Assembly: GCF_000226115.1 (NCBI RefSeq)
Contig: NC_016458.1
Coordinates: forward strand, 4,746,001-4,810,000
Reading direction: 5' to 3'
Length of the DNA stretch: 64,000 nucleotides
Source: Thermothielavioides terrestris NRRL 8126
Lineage: Eukaryota; Ascomycota; Sordariomycetes; Sordariales; Chaetomiaceae
The notes under the pieces are model-generated. The model made no database searches and had not been told where the DNA came from. It worked only from the letters and a program-made list of their open reading frames with translations. Shown piece after piece: positions 43,710 to 56,048 of the stretch; positions within the stretch are counted from its first letter, which is position 1, and the number at the start of each line of letters is the position of its first letter. Position numbers and translations under genes: made by a program.

Positions 43710-46700
43710 GCGCCTGCCTGCTCCTTTGCCGGACAGGACCTGAGCGCAACAAGGAAACGACCAAGTAGCAGCTCTGCAGTCGGACTTCCCGCCATGCAGC
43801 CATCGCTCCTCAACTTCACCGTCACCAACGGGGTCCAATCCAAGTGTGATGGACGCACCACCCGCCAGTCAGACTTGCGTCCGCCGATCCAAACAGCCCC
43901 GGCACGGCTCAACAGCAGCTAAAAAAGACCACGGGCTTGGCCAGGTTACGCCCGCTTGCGAACGTGCCTCGGCCTAGGCCTTTGAAGTCCCGATCGCTCT
44001 CAAAGCGACCGTTTGCCTGGCCGGGTCTCTGAAGCTGTCAAGCCGAAGCCGAACGTTTAGGTTACGGGGCCGGTTCTGAGCAATTGTCTCGACCGATTAT
44101 GAAGGACCAACCTCTCTCTGCCTCGCTGCCATTTCGGAGTCGGAGAGTTCACGTCGGGGAAAGGCACGGAACAGAGCTGCACCCCGAGGCTGGGCATGCC
44201 CAGGGGAAGGAAGGAAGGCTCGTGACATTCGTCCGAATCAGGGCATGGCATGGCATGGCACTATCCATCCCCCAGACCTCTCAACGGCCATGTCCGTTGC
44301 AACCTGCGCTTGGTTGTCCGAAACCTTTGGCTCTGCACTCATCCCAGCTGTCGCGGGGCATCCTTTCTATGGGTTTCAAACTGCAGATTCCCTTGCCGCT
44401 GTGTACCGTCCGGTGGTGTCAGAGCTGTCACCGCGGATGCCACACAGCGAGGACGATGCTTGAGGACACCCGGCAACAAGATCCTCATTAACACTCTCCT
44501 CTTGGGCTCTTCGGGCTTGGTGCACCCCCTCGCTGCCTCTCAGGAGATGCCGTAAGGTACGCATTGGCGCTGGGGCGGTGGCGGTTTCCCGTGATGTTTG
44601 AGGTACGCGGGAGACACACGGGATTGGAAGCAGAGAACGCGGGCTCGGTACTACTGTGGGTTTATCTCCTGTTTCCGGCCGCTGCACTATGGTATGCGGG
44701 GGTTGTGAGCCGTGGTGTGTGGAGGCAGGACTTGAGATTGCCACGTTCTGGGAGATGTGTGTGGATGACGCTGTCAGGAACCGACATGCCACGATTCCGC
44801 CGGCTTTTGGGGGGCAAATCGTCTAGTTACTTGCGTATCACAGGATGGCCTGTGTGCTCAGATCCCACCGTTTCTGGTTGTGAGATGGCTGGCAGGCATG
44901 AGTGAAGTGATACAAGTTCTGTCCAGGCGAAGACTAACCTGTCAGGTCGCTTAGCAGCGTCTCCTGCTTCCAGAGCCGCATCCAGATCGTTTCCCACAAG
45001 CTCCGGCAAAGGCCCGCCGCAGGACTTCTGTGCATGTAGTAGTCGGCGATCTGCAATCCAAATCAAATCCACCAACCGATGCAGATCTGCCGACACTCCG
45101 GCGGCATCCGGTCCGCCGGCAGAGCCGCGTCACCCGGGTGGACACGCCGATCCGTCTGGTCCGTCAGCTTCAACGGCTGCTCGACGATCATCGAAACGGA
45201 CCCAAAACGGTTCACACGGGACATACGTACATGTACGTACACTACACAAGCCAGCAGCGGAACGCGGTCATTGAGCCAAAGAGGGGATCTAGGTCCGTTC
45301 GCGAGAAAGCTCATGATCCATCCCGCCTCAAAGTGGCAGAAGCCCCAATAACTAGGTCCATGAAGATGCAATCATCTTCCGTATTCAGCGCATATGGAGG
45401 ATGGTTGGGGCTGTTCCTGGTGCCTTGCGCAGGTTCCCTGATGCAGTTTCCTGTGTTTGGTCGATAACTAAGGTAGGTAGCCCCTGACTGGGAGTCTATC
45501 CGCGGTAACCAGAACCGTCCCAACCTCGCGGAATTACACCTCGGGATAGATGGATAGCGCGCGGAAATGATATTTGGGCGCTAATTTCGGTGTACTCCAG
45601 CGAATATGTATGTACACGTCAGGGGTATTCGTGGATGGCATGCATGGAGGATACCAGACTGCAGTGCAGCAGGATAGATTGCCTCGCAGGATCGAAGTAG
45701 TTGGCCCATGTGTCGAAGTTCTGGACACTGTTGAAGAGCATGCCGCGGAACGAAAACAGAACCGCGTCAGAAGACAGCAGCCACGGGGGCGGGCCGTCCA
45801 GGGCGGAAAATGCTGCGCTCGCCCTGCTTGGCCGGACTCAAGAGTAAAGACCAGGGAAGGGGATGGTGTATCTTCCCCGTCCTGGCGATAGTGAAGTTGT
45901 CCACACTCCGCTTTAGTGGGAGTTGACTCGCCAGGCATGTATGGGTTTGTTGCGAACCGTGTCAGATAGATGAGGCGCTAGCTGGTGCAATACCGTTAGT
46001 TATGCCATGCAGAGTCGATATTCACTATAAAGCAGCACGCGGGAGCCGAGCATCCCGCGGCTGAGATTTCTGGAAACAGCTTAAACACTACCGCTATCCT
46101 GATCCGGTGACTAGAAACACCACTAAGTGAGTGGCGGCAACAGCGCAGCGCATCGTAGGCTATGATATCAGCCGGAAGTCCAGAGAGAGGCATGGCCTGT
46201 CAGCTGGCGACATTACGCAGTAGTTAGTAACTGCTGTATTCCGTGCTTGCGCCGTTGAAAGCTCATCCGCATGTGAGCAGGCGGGGACTATAAGCACCCG
46301 CCCCGTGGGTTGGAGGGCTCTATGCGGGCGGGAAGGCGATGGCTGGGACGGTGTTTGCCAAAGCTTCCAGAAGGGCAGAAATGCCGTTAAGCTGTGTAGT
46401 GTAAGCTAAGATCAGATCCGGATTATCCTTCTTAGCGCGAACTCAGCCTGAGAACCTTGGCTGTTGGACATGACGCGAGCGTGGGTTGGCACCGTTAGCT
46501 TTCATCCGTCTTTCCAAGTGTACCGTACAAGTATCCGGATTCCGGAGTCAGCCGGGAAGAGCCAAGATGGGCCGAATGCACATGGGGATCTACTGCCAAG
46601 ACTGTCACATGATCTCGCATGCAGCCACTTTACACGAGAGGCGCGTTCCCCCTGCGCGTCTCCCCCAAATTTCCAGGAACAGCGGCTCCAAAACGGGAAC

Positions 46701-46772
46701 CGCGTCTGGACCTGGCTCCAACTGTGACATCACATCACCTCCTTCACGCCGCAGCACGTCTCACGGCACGCC
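43710..46772. other. gene-poor block, 3.1 kb
   Basis: No intact gene is supported. A triple GGCAT unit repeat occurs near 44243-44259. A transporter-like remnant lies at 45619-45824 on the minus strand. The right end should include the msh3 promoter. Confidence 0.45.
45619..45824 (-). pseudogene. degenerate MFS sugar-transporter-like fragment
   Basis: The minus-strand frame ending at a TGA (45621-45619) reads LDGPPPWLLSSDAVLFSFRG, then MLFNSVQNFDTWANYFDPAR. This resembles the loop after the first transmembrane helix of fungal hexose/lactose permease-type transporters, where G-Y-D-x-x-x-x-N-G-L-Q precedes a W-x-x-Y-F-x-x-P pattern. Here key Gly and Asp positions are replaced and the frame stops within about 25 codons. 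No further transporter helices were found around it. I infer a decayed fragment; chance similarity cannot be excluded. Confidence 0.3.
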
Positions 46773-49700
46773 ATGGCGGGTCCTTCGCGCGCGCCCGAGA
46801 AGAGACAGGCCTCTCTCACCGACTTTTTCACTATCAATGGGTTGAGCAAGAAGCCCACGGCTGCAGCGAACGCGGCCAAGGACGAGTCGCCGCTGTCTCC
46901 ACCGCCCGCCCCGAACGCCGCCCGGAAGCGGCCGCTGCAGGAAACCGCCGACAATGTGAGCGAAAAGCCCCGCCGTGCTGCAAAGCGCGCCAGGTCGATT
47001 CTCGACGATGACGATGATGATGACGACTACAACCCCGAGGACTCGTCCGACGTTCCGGGGACCGAGCCGTCCATCAGGGCGCCCGTCGCGAAAGGCTCGC
47101 TCGCCCGGTCGCGGACTGAACGATACGCTTATGATGCGGGTCAACAGTCAGCACCGGATGCGACGGGGGGAGAGTCGGGTGACGAGGAAGACGCAGAGAG
47201 GCGGAGGAAGGAGGAGCTGCACAGGAAGTTCGTAAAGAAGCTAGGACATCCCGATAGTCTGTCTCTGCTCCGGAGACGCGAGGTCCCGGGCGAAAGCGAG
47301 AGCCCCGGCTTGGAAGACGATGACGAGGATGCCGGAACCGGTGCCGAGGAGGAGGAGCCGCCTCCACCGACCAAGAACAAGAAGAAGGGCGCCAAGACGG
47401 GCAAGCTGACCCCGATGGAGATCCAGTTCCTCGACATCAAGAGGAAGCACATGGATACAATATTGGTCGTCGAGGTCGGTTACAAGTTCCGCTTCTTTGG
47501 CGAAGATGCCCGGATCGCTGCCAAGGAATTAAGCATCGTCTGCATCCCGGGAAAGTTCAGATACGATGAGCGTATGTTGAAGCGTGCTGCTCTTGGTGCC
47601 GCTAGACTGCCTGCTAACAAGCCGAAGACCCATCAGAAGCCCACCTCGACCGCTTCGCCTCGGCCAGCATCCCCGTCCATCGCCTCAACGTCCATGTCAA
47701 ACGCCTTGTAGCCGCTGGGCATAAAGTCGGCGTCGTGCGCCAGCTTGAAACGGCCGCCCTCAAGAAAGCCGGCGACAACCGCAATGCGCCCTTCGTCCGG
47801 AAGCTCACCAACGTCTACACCAAAGGGACGTACATTGACGAGACCGGGGAGCTCGACCAGCCGGCCGAGGCCGCCGGTGCTCCCGCAGGCGGCTACCTTC
47901 TCTGCCTCACCGAATCCGCGGCTAAGGGCTCCGGAACGGACGAGAAGGTCGACGTCGGCATCATCGCCGTCCAGCCCGCCACCGGTGATATCATCTTTGA
48001 CGACTTTGAAGATGGATTCATGAGGCGCGAGATTGAGACCCGTCTTCTCCACATCTCCCCTTGCGAGCTTCTCATCGTGGGCGAGCTATCCAAGGCGACC
48101 GACAAGTTGGTGCAGCATCTGGCTGGCAGCAGTACAAACGTCTTTGGTGACAGGACCCGCGTGGAGCGGGTGCCTAAGAGCAAGACGATGGCCGCTGAGG
48201 CGTCCTCGCATGTTACCCAGTTTTACGCCGGCAAGACCAAGGACAACGATGAGCGGTCGGCAGCGCTGCTTGACAAAGTCCTGAAATTGCCCGAAGCAGT
48301 CACCATCTGTCTGTCCGCCATGATCACGCACCTCACCGAGTATGGCCTGGAACACATCTTCGACCTGACCAAGTACTTCCAGTCATTTAGCACCCGGCAG
48401 CACATGCTGATTAACGGAACCACCCTGGAGAGCCTTGAGGTATACAGGAATGCGACAGACCAGTCCGAGAAGGGAAGCCTGTTATGGGCGCTAGACAAGA
48501 CGCAGACTCGCCCCGGTCGGAGGCTGCTGAGGAAATGGATCGGCCGTCCGTTGCTGGACCAGGAACAGCTGGAGGAACGTGTCTCGGCAGTCGAGGAGCT
48601 GCTAGAGCACCAATCGACCGCCAAGGTGGACAAGCTCGTCGGCGTGCTCAGCTCGATCAAGGCCGATCTCGAACGCAGCCTCATCCGCATCTACTACGGG
48701 AAATGCACTCGGTCGGAGCTCCTTTCGACTCTGCAGACCTTACAGCGGATCGCTGTAGAATTCTCGAGGGTGAAGACGCCCGCAGACACGGGCTTTAAGT
48801 CACGCCTTATCAGCGAGGCCATCTGCTCGTTGCCAGGCATCGGGGTCATCGTCAACTCGTACCTGGACAAGATCAACGCCCAGGCGGCCAGAAAAGACGA
48901 TAAATACGCCTTCTTCCGTGACGACGAGGAGACGGAGGACATTACGAACCACAAACTAGGCATCGCTGCCGTCGAAGCGGATCTGGATGCCCACCGCAAG
49001 GACGCTGCCGCCAAGCTGTCCAAGAAGACGCCCGTTAACTACGTCACCGTGGCCGGCATCGAATACCTCATCGAGGTTCCCAACACCGACCTGAAGCACG
49101 TCCCTGCCTCGTGGGCCAAGATCAGCGGCACGAAGAAGCTGTCGCGCTTCCACACCCCCGAAGTGATGCGTTTGATGAACGAGCGCGACCAGCACAGGGA
49201 GGCCCTCGCCGCAGCCTGCGACGCCGCCTTCGCGGACCTCCTCAAGGATATCGCATCCGAATACCAGCCCCTCCGCGACGCCGTCGCCTCGCTCGCCACG
49301 CTTGACTGCCTGCTCTCGCTCGCCCAAGTAGCCGCCCTCCCGGGCTACAGCAAACCGACCTTCCTCCCCTCCACCGCGCCCCCGACCATCTCCATCACCG
49401 ACGGCCGCCATCCGATCGCCGAACACACCCTCCCCAACGGCTACATCCCCTTCACCACCTCCCTCACCTCCCCCGCGCCCATCGCCCAGCTCATCACGGG
49501 CCCCAACATGGGCGGCAAATCCAGCTACGTGCGCGCCGTCGCCCTGCTCGTCCTCCTGGCCCAGATCGGCTCCTTCGTCCCCGCCAGCGCCATGTCCCTC
49601 ACGCTGGCCGACGCCATCTACACGCGCATGGGCGCGCGCGACAACTTGTTCGCGGGCGAGAGCACCTTCATGGTGGAGGTGTCCGAGACGGCGGCGATCC

Positions 49701-50344
49701 TGCGCGGCGCGACGCCCCGCTCGCTCGTCATCCTCGACGAGCTCGGCCGCGGCACCTCGACCCACGACGGCGCCGCCATCGCACACGCCGTGCTCGACCA
49801 CGTCGTCCGCGAGACCCGCTGCCTGACCCTCTTCATTACGCACTACCAGAGCCTGGCCCGCGTCGCCGACGGCCTGGGCGGCGGCCGCGTCCGCTGCGTG
49901 CACATGCGCTTCGAGGCCAGAGCCCCACAACAACAGCACCGCCAAAATCAACACCAAAACCAAAACCACCACCAGCAGCTACCCCCCGCCGACGGCGAGG
50001 ACGCCAAGGACGATGAGCCCTCCCCCGACCCGGCCGACGAGGAAATCACCTTCCTGTACGAGGTGGCCGACGGCGTGGCGCACCGGTCCTACGGGCTCAA
50101 CGTGGCGCGCCTGGCCCGCCTCCCGCGCCGCGTGCTCGACGTGGCCGCGCGCAAGTCGCGCGAGATGGAGGAGGCCGTCAAGGCGCGCCGGCTGCGCGGC
50201 GCCGCGCGGCTGCTGGAGGACGTGCTCCGGCGCGGCGGCACCTGCGCCGGCACCGGCACCGGCGGGGACGAGGACAGGGACGGGGACGGTGACGGCGAGA
50301 CCGAGCGACTGGATCACTTGGTCTCGAGCATCGAACAGCTGTAG
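46773..50344 (+). CDS. msh3: DNA mismatch repair protein MSH3
   Basis: Two exons, 46773-47571 and 47628-50344, give 1171 residues; the 56-bp intron splits a His codon in the family phrase [17 protein letters not shown]3 pairs with MSH2 as MutS-beta, which recognises insertion/deletion loops. A PIP box QASLTDFF lies at the N-terminus, followed by an acidic/basic disordered region. The mismatch-recognition domain has [20 protein letters not shown]. The connector, lever and clamp regions follow. The ATPase domain has Walker A GPNMGGKS (891-898) and Walker [16 protein letters not shown] (Asp970, Glu971). The C-terminal helix-turn-helix region contains [15 protein letters not shown]. An insert rich in Gln, Asn and His (about 49925-49980), continuing into an acidic Asp/Glu stretch, interrupts the end of the ATPase domain. 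Start at 46773 places the PIP box near the terminus; the ATG context is good (CGCCATGG). Confidence 0.95.
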
Positions 50345-51094
50345 AAGTTGGTGTGGTCAAATATTTGGTGTGCCGGAATAGTGCATTGGTCAGCTTGTAG
50401 TGTGTCTCCAAATGAGTCTCCTTCCGTATGTGCGTTTGCTCAGCCCGAGGCCTTGTCTCGCTAGAAATATATCCAAGGCTGCGAAGCCTTCATTAATCGT
50501 CCCTTGGTCGATCTTCGAAATGGAAATCATGAATCGTGTGTCAATTGAGCACATTGGCTGTTCACTGTGCTCTTGTGTCGACGCTTGCGCGTAACTGGGG
50601 CCATGGATCTCGTCTTCACTCAAACACGGCTCCATACCTCCGACATATCCATGGCCCCTACTTGGAAATTGTCCGCCCATGGTAAAGTCAAGATATGTGA
50701 TTAAGTCTGTAGCCAGCTATCGACCAAGGTCCCGTGCTAAATACGACCCAATCAATGAACGGTGCCCCCGGATCTTCGCCGGCCTTGCGATGACGTAGAA
50801 GATGGGGCTAATGAATCAAAAGATCATTGCTTCAGGCTCCATAGTTCCTCCAACCCTTCTCCCAAGGACTGCTCGGTGACCTATTGGCTTGCTGGTCAAG
50901 ATCGCGCCGAACGGGCTCCCCTTTGTTCGGCGCCAAACCACGGAAGGAAGCAGCAAAAGGTTCTTGATCTTGCCCTCCTCGCTCTGGAGCCATGTCGTAG
51001 CAACATTGTCTCGGTAACGTTACACACAAAGTTAGGTGAAAGAATGAGACATCTCAACTATGAGAATGATCGCGGTGGGCTGTTTCCTGTCTCG
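50345..51094. other. intergenic region of convergent msh3 and zinc-finger-like genes
   Basis: Two genes converge here. The stretch is presumably 3' UTR; short open frames at 50762-51301 overlap the neighbour's 3' end and have no recognisable product. Confidence 0.5.
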
Positions 51095-52844
51095 TCAGAG
51101 GTCGAATTCCTGGTCATCGCGCTCATGGACCGAGTCCGAGGTATAGGAGGCGCCAAAGGCGTTGAACGACATGCTTCCCAAATTCATCGAGCCCATGGCT
51201 TGGAAGTTGCTCGCCGATGGCTTGGCCTCGTTGCCGTAGGTCGCAAAACCGTACGGGTTGTAGAAGGCACCCCTGGCCTGCACGCACAAAGGGTTGATTG
51301 ATGTGGTTCCCATCGGATGCTGATGCTGGAAATAGTGGCTGTTGGAAACGGGGGCCTGGGATGCGAAAGCGGATGTCTCAGTGTCTCGAGGGGTCAGGTA
51401 CGAGGAGGACTTGGCCGACTTCAATCCGGACGACGCCAAGGGGAGGTTCATGTTCAGAGGCTGAAGGGCAGGTCGGCGGCGAAGTTTGAAGCTGTAATAT
51501 GTCAGAAACGAGCCATGGTTCTGAGATTTGCTCGAGAGAGGTTTACCTGGACTCCTTTGGAGGACTCTCTTCTCGAGCTGCTTGTCCGTCAGCGCTAATG
51601 CGACGCAAGCCCATGCGTGCGTGTCCATACCGGCGCTGGGCTTTGGCGGGTCACGGAAGATATCGTAGCTCTCTAGGGAGCCAGAGACTCCTCTGGTGGT
51701 ATCCCCACCTTCCTCGCGCGAGCGCTTGTTGCGCGAGACCCTCTGCTTGGTAACCCTGGCGGAAGCCCGCACTGGTGCTGTGGCAGCGGTTGAACGACGG
51801 CCTCTCTTCGGTTTGGGGACGGTAGTGTCCTCGAGTTTGCGGTCCTGTAATGTGACACGAGATCAGCTATGGTTCACTGGCCAACTGGGACGCAGAGGCA
51901 AGCTGCAGATGGAATCACCAACCGGGCTTCCCTCGATTGAAGGAGTGGCATAGATGTCGCGCATGCGTTGGAGCTCGCCGTTCTCCGCCCACACAAATTC
52001 ATTTGGCTCAATGCCAGACGATGCCTCCTCCATCTGCTTCAACACGGAGTCGGCTTTCCGCTGATTGCGCATTCTCTTCTGGACCTCGTCTGCCGAGTCG
52101 AACAGGCCCATGCCTGGGTACCTCACGCCTTTCAACTTGTTTGCCTCCGTTTCGTCGTCGAAGAGCTCGGTGCCTTCAGATGGTAATTCAGAAATAAGGA
52201 CACTGTCCGTAGTTTCTGTCTCCGAAGGCCAACTCCTGTAGTACTTGGGTCGTCTCTCGTTCCCCGGAGTGCTAGGGGCTGAAGGGTCGGACCGCGAACG
52301 CTTGAGGTTCGGGGTCTGGTATTCAGAGGTCTCGGAATGCCCGTGTACCGCGTCGTGAAATTGACCCTGGACGGCGGGCCAGTAACCAACGGTTGACAGT
52401 GTCTCATTGTAGTCGTCGGGTTCGGCCTTCATCGAACCCTGTCGACTCAACACGGCGTCGCGGTTGCTGTTCTGTTGTCGGGTATCAGTTTCCTCGCTCA
52501 GGTCTCGGCGTGCGAATGGGAACATTTACAAGAGTATTTGATGATCTTCCCCTCCTGCCGGTTTTCTTCTGCTCCTTGGCAGCCATGCGTTCCGCAAGGA
52601 GGGCGTTAATCCCATACCGCTCGCACCACTGGTCGTACTGCCGAACTTCGTCCAGGGCGGCATGGTCATCACGTGCTCTCAATTCGGCCTTGAATCGGTG
52701 GGCAAGATGGCTCTTTGAGGAGATGTGGGTGAGAAGATGAGAGAGGTCTGAGAAACCGGGCTTCTTCGGACAGAGGGTGCACCGGAGGGGGATGACCGCG
52801 GGGTTGCTCTTCACAATCAGATCCATGGGTGCGACTGCAGCCAT
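51095..52844 (-). CDS. zinc-finger-like nuclear protein, unnamed family
   Basis: Three exons: 52844-52530, 52471-51923 and 51844-51095, giving 537 residues. The N-terminus (residues 20-55) reads PLRCTLCPKKPGFSDLSHLL then THISSKSHLAHRF. This is a C2H2-like finger: Cys-x2-Cys, a hydrophobic core, His-x6-His, with a helix continuing. It resembles U1-type or matrin-like fingers by spacing. A long Ser/Glu-rich disordered part follows. The third exon begins with a basic patch KPKRGRRSTAAT that looks like an AT-hook or nuclear signal. The C-terminus is rich in Ser, Asn, Gln and Gly and ends DDQEFDL. An alternative intron in exon 3 (GTAAAC donor at 51546, TTACAG at about 51492, 55 bp) would shift the frame and end the protein early, so the last 135 residues are less certain. 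Donor of intron 2 is weak (GTTGGT). Confidence 0.65.
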
Positions 52845-53499
52845 GGTCTGTGAACAGAAACTCGTCAGTTCAGCATTTGGCAGGCGGACGACATGAGCAT
52901 CATTATGTCAATTGCGCCTGGGGTGGTAACTCACGGGTGGAAGCGGCTGGGGCGGGCTAAGCCAACCACAGGATGAAGATATTCCAGGAAGTAAGGGAGG
53001 GTTGCTCGAAGGAACGAATGAACCGCCTTGGAGGATAGGCTCGACCTGTATAATGGCAGGAAGGACCTAAAATCCCACGCAACGCCCGGGACGTCCTGGG
53101 GATTGAACTGGCTCAGGGAACGGGAAGCCGAACTCCAAGAGCCTGACGTACTTGGCACAACTTGGCTGTCAAACGATTTGACTGTTGTGAACTTGAGATA
53201 CGATGAATGTTTGGAAGCTGGGCGAAATATTGTTTCGGCCCAAGAATTCGGGTCTGAGTATCAGGTCCGAGAATGGACAGCAGAGAAGTTGCAGCTCCGC
53301 CGGAAGGTCGAGAGAAAACCTGCACGGAAGAGGCTCCGTCAGAAGAAGTGACGATTGCGGGTGACGGGACGAAAATGGAAGTGGTCATTTGAACTGACCA
53401 CTTTGTGACTGTGAGGGAAAGAGCGATTTGCTCTGCAGAACCTGTGTGCGCGAGGGGCGGGTTGGATGCCTGTAGGCCCTTTTGACTTGGAGCTGGGAA

Positions 53500-53526
53500 G
53501 GAGGGAAGGAGGGAAGGAGGGAAGGA
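53500..53526 (+). repeat. GGAAGGAG tandem repeat
   Basis: Four near-perfect copies of an 8-base GGGAAGGA unit occur in noncoding DNA. It is a simple purine microsatellite. Confidence 0.7.
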
Positions 53527-54601
53527 ACGGCCAAAGCGGGATAGACTACGCACTTGACGGGAAGGCAACCACCGTGATTTGCTGCTTGAGCTGTGTTCTT
53601 TGGCCTTGCCAGCTTCTCTTCGGTCTTTCACAGGTTGCCCGGAAAATGATCGAAAATGCAGGATTTCGTTGCACAGTCCAGCAAGTTGCAGACCGAAACG
53701 CCGACACTACGGCCTAGGATCTCGCGATCTAAGCTGGACAGTTTTCAGAGTCGGCAGTCTGCAAATTCGTTTGCCTAATGTGGCCCGCTGACTGAATCTA
53801 AGAAGAGCGGTCGGTTGAGAATAGGCAGAGGGGTGACTTGGAGAGCAGCAGATCTGTCAAGAAGCAGGATCGTGAAAGATACTCGAAGCGAAACCACTAT
53901 GTTCCATGGGTATGAGCAATAATGGCGGAGGTTTAAAGAGAGACTGCGCTTCGGTGCTGTTTGGATTCTTGTCGAGAAACCGATGCAGAGCGTTTCTGGT
54001 GCGCTGGTCCTGCCGAGGTATCGAAGAGTGTAAGCACGAGTCAGACTTGAGGATGAGAAACATCTCCTCAAATAACCTGATTGGTACATACAACCTCCAA
54101 AGAACCCATGCCTCTGGCCTAATGATGAAAGTTTCATAGACAAGCGGTTTAGGTAGAGCTTCCCTTCCTCAGCGAAGTTCATGACGACCGGCAAGCAGCC
54201 GGCCCTGAGATGCGCATATAAACTCAGTTACCACAGAGAGACAACTTGGCGACCACATCCATTACTCGTCGATAGGAAAGTAGGGGGGAAGGGGGATGAG
54301 TACACCAATCTTTGGCTGGAACCCAATTCAGGAGTTCGCATTCTGGCGAGAAACACGGACTGTCTGGGAGACATACATGGTCAGAGCAACAAAAGCTTTG
54401 AAGCTCCACAACTCGCAAATCGACAGAGTTTGTCGCTACCAAGACAGGCTCTGAACTTTTCGGATTCGTGATCTATCCAGGCACAATGGGCTGATGTCGC
54501 GTACCACACTGGCCCCCTGTCTATGGCTCTGTGGCTCTGTGGCTCTGGCATCTGTAGGGCTCATCTGTGGGGCTGAGCTCCCACTTGTGTATATAGATCT
54601 C

Positions 54602-54630
54602 AGCTCTCCTCCCACCTACTGGGAGGAGCT
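54602..54630. repeat. imperfect inverted repeat
   Basis: AGCTCTCCTCCC and GGGAGGAGCT are separated by about seven bases and could form a GC-rich hairpin. It lies about 360 bp beyond the bet2 stop on the opposite strand. No specific role can be assigned. Confidence 0.45.
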
Positions 54631-54991
54631 CCCTCGATCTACATCCTCTTCTCTCCGGCTCTCGCTCAGCCACCTGATGTGCCCTCGCCTCCTCTCCTCA
54701 GCTGATCTCAAGGCGATGAAGTTCACAGAGCACGTTTAGCCTCCGACGGTCTTTGAAGGATACATGTCCATCCTCATTCCACACCAGCTAGCGTAAGAAA
54801 CACCAGAGATGATAGAGGAGGTGGTGATGGGTTGATCTTCTCCTGCCTTGTATCCTGCCCAACGCGGCGAGTATTGTTGGAAGGTTATTAGATTGCAGGA
54901 GAGTTTGAAGCGATAGCGGAGGTAGTATTTTGCATTTGGACGGGGGGACTGCAGTCTGCTTAGGGGTTGAGCAAGAGCGTCCAATTGCTGC

Positions 54992-56048
54992 TCATCGGCC
55001 CAGCACGCGCGCGGTGGTCGACTTGGGCATGCAGTAGACCTCGTCTACAGGCTCCAGTCCAGGGTACCGAAGCAAGCTCAGGCCGGCAAGACCAAACACA
55101 GTGTGCCAGACATCGACCATGTCACCAGGTCTGTCCGAGATGCCACCTCGCTCCGGGTCCTGGCAGCGGAGGATGAAGGCTATCAGCTGGTCTTTATCGA
55201 TCCAGTGTGTTTTGCCAATCATCTCCAAGCTGCTCAGGACCCACCAGCTATAGCAGACATCCTCCTTCTTCTCCGGCCGACCATTGAGACCGCCTCCAGC
55301 AATCTGCCTTTCGCTCAGCCACCGCCCCAGTCTCTCCTTGTCCACAAGATCCTGTCTGCCAGCGATGGTTAAGGCGGCGACACAGGTAAATATCTGCCCA
55401 GCATGCGACTCGGCGCCGGGGCTCACGCCGTATCCACCGTCGAAGTTGGCACAGGCCGCAATGTGGTTGACCGCCTTGTCGACGTCCACGAGGTGGAGCA
55501 GCCCTAGGAGCGACAGCGCGTTGAAGGCGCCGTAGAGAAAACGGGTGTCTTCCTCACCCCACTCGTCGCCGGCGAACGTGCCGGTTTGACGGTTTTGGAG
55601 ACTGGCAATGTCTGTCCGACGAAGTCAGCAGGCAACATCAAGGCTTTAGACTCCCCGATCGCGGCACTGGAAGCGACGCACACTTTCCCACCTGCGCCTT
55701 GCCCTTGCCGCGCGACTCGAGCTCGTCAAAGGCGTCGACCATGGCGAGAATCTGCACCGCACTGACAGTGGAGAGCATGTGAGCGTCATGGCCGGGGGCT
55801 GCCCCGAAGCCGCCACTCTCGTGCTGGCATGACAGCACGAAGTCGATGGTCTCGGCGCGCGGCAGGGCGTCGGGGTGGCCCAGGAGGTGGAGGGACGTCA
55901 GCCCCCAGTAGAGCCCGTTGAGCCGGAGGTGCTCGGTCAGCCAGTAGTCATACTCGTCTTTCCTTGTGTCCAAGCTCTGGATGTACTTGACGTGAGCCGA
56001 CGTGGCCAGTTGGAGCTCCTCGGGGAGTTGCTTGAAGTTTTCCGACAT
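54992..56048 (-). CDS. bet2: Rab geranylgeranyltransferase beta subunit (Bet2)
   Basis: Two exons, 56048-55682 and 55611-54992, give 328 residues. The 70-bp intron has donor T|GTGCGT and restores Tyr in the phrase [20 protein letters not shown]. The enzyme, with its alpha subunit and REP, attaches geranylgeranyl groups to Rab GTPases for membrane traffic. Repeated prenyltransferase alpha-alpha motifs are visible: [60 protein letters not shown] and [20 protein letters not shown]. The zinc ligands Asp240, Cys242 and His292 are all present; the numbering is close to that of mammalian RABGGTB. Length is typical (about 330). Start at 56048 gives a family-like N-terminus with [20 protein letters not shown]. 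Confidence 0.94.

Larger units (their letters stand above)
52845..54991. other. intergenic region between zinc-finger-like gene and bet2
   Basis: This contains the upstream region of the zinc-finger-like gene and the 3' flank of bet2. An open frame at 53028-53351 (+) is Arg/Lys/Glu-rich with no recognisable domain. Repeats include GGAAGGAG units (about 53500-53526), GGCTCTGT units (about 54528-54549) and an imperfect inverted repeat AGCTCTCCTCCC/GGGAGGAGCT at about 54602-54630. Confidence 0.5.

Noticed and set aside
48956..49972. 338-codon minus-strand frame opposite msh3
   Set aside because: Antisense of the conserved ATPase region.
53028..53351. 107-codon plus-strand frame rich in Arg, Lys and Glu
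   Set aside because: No recognisable motif and it lies in the upstream region of a divergent gene; insufficient to call a gene.
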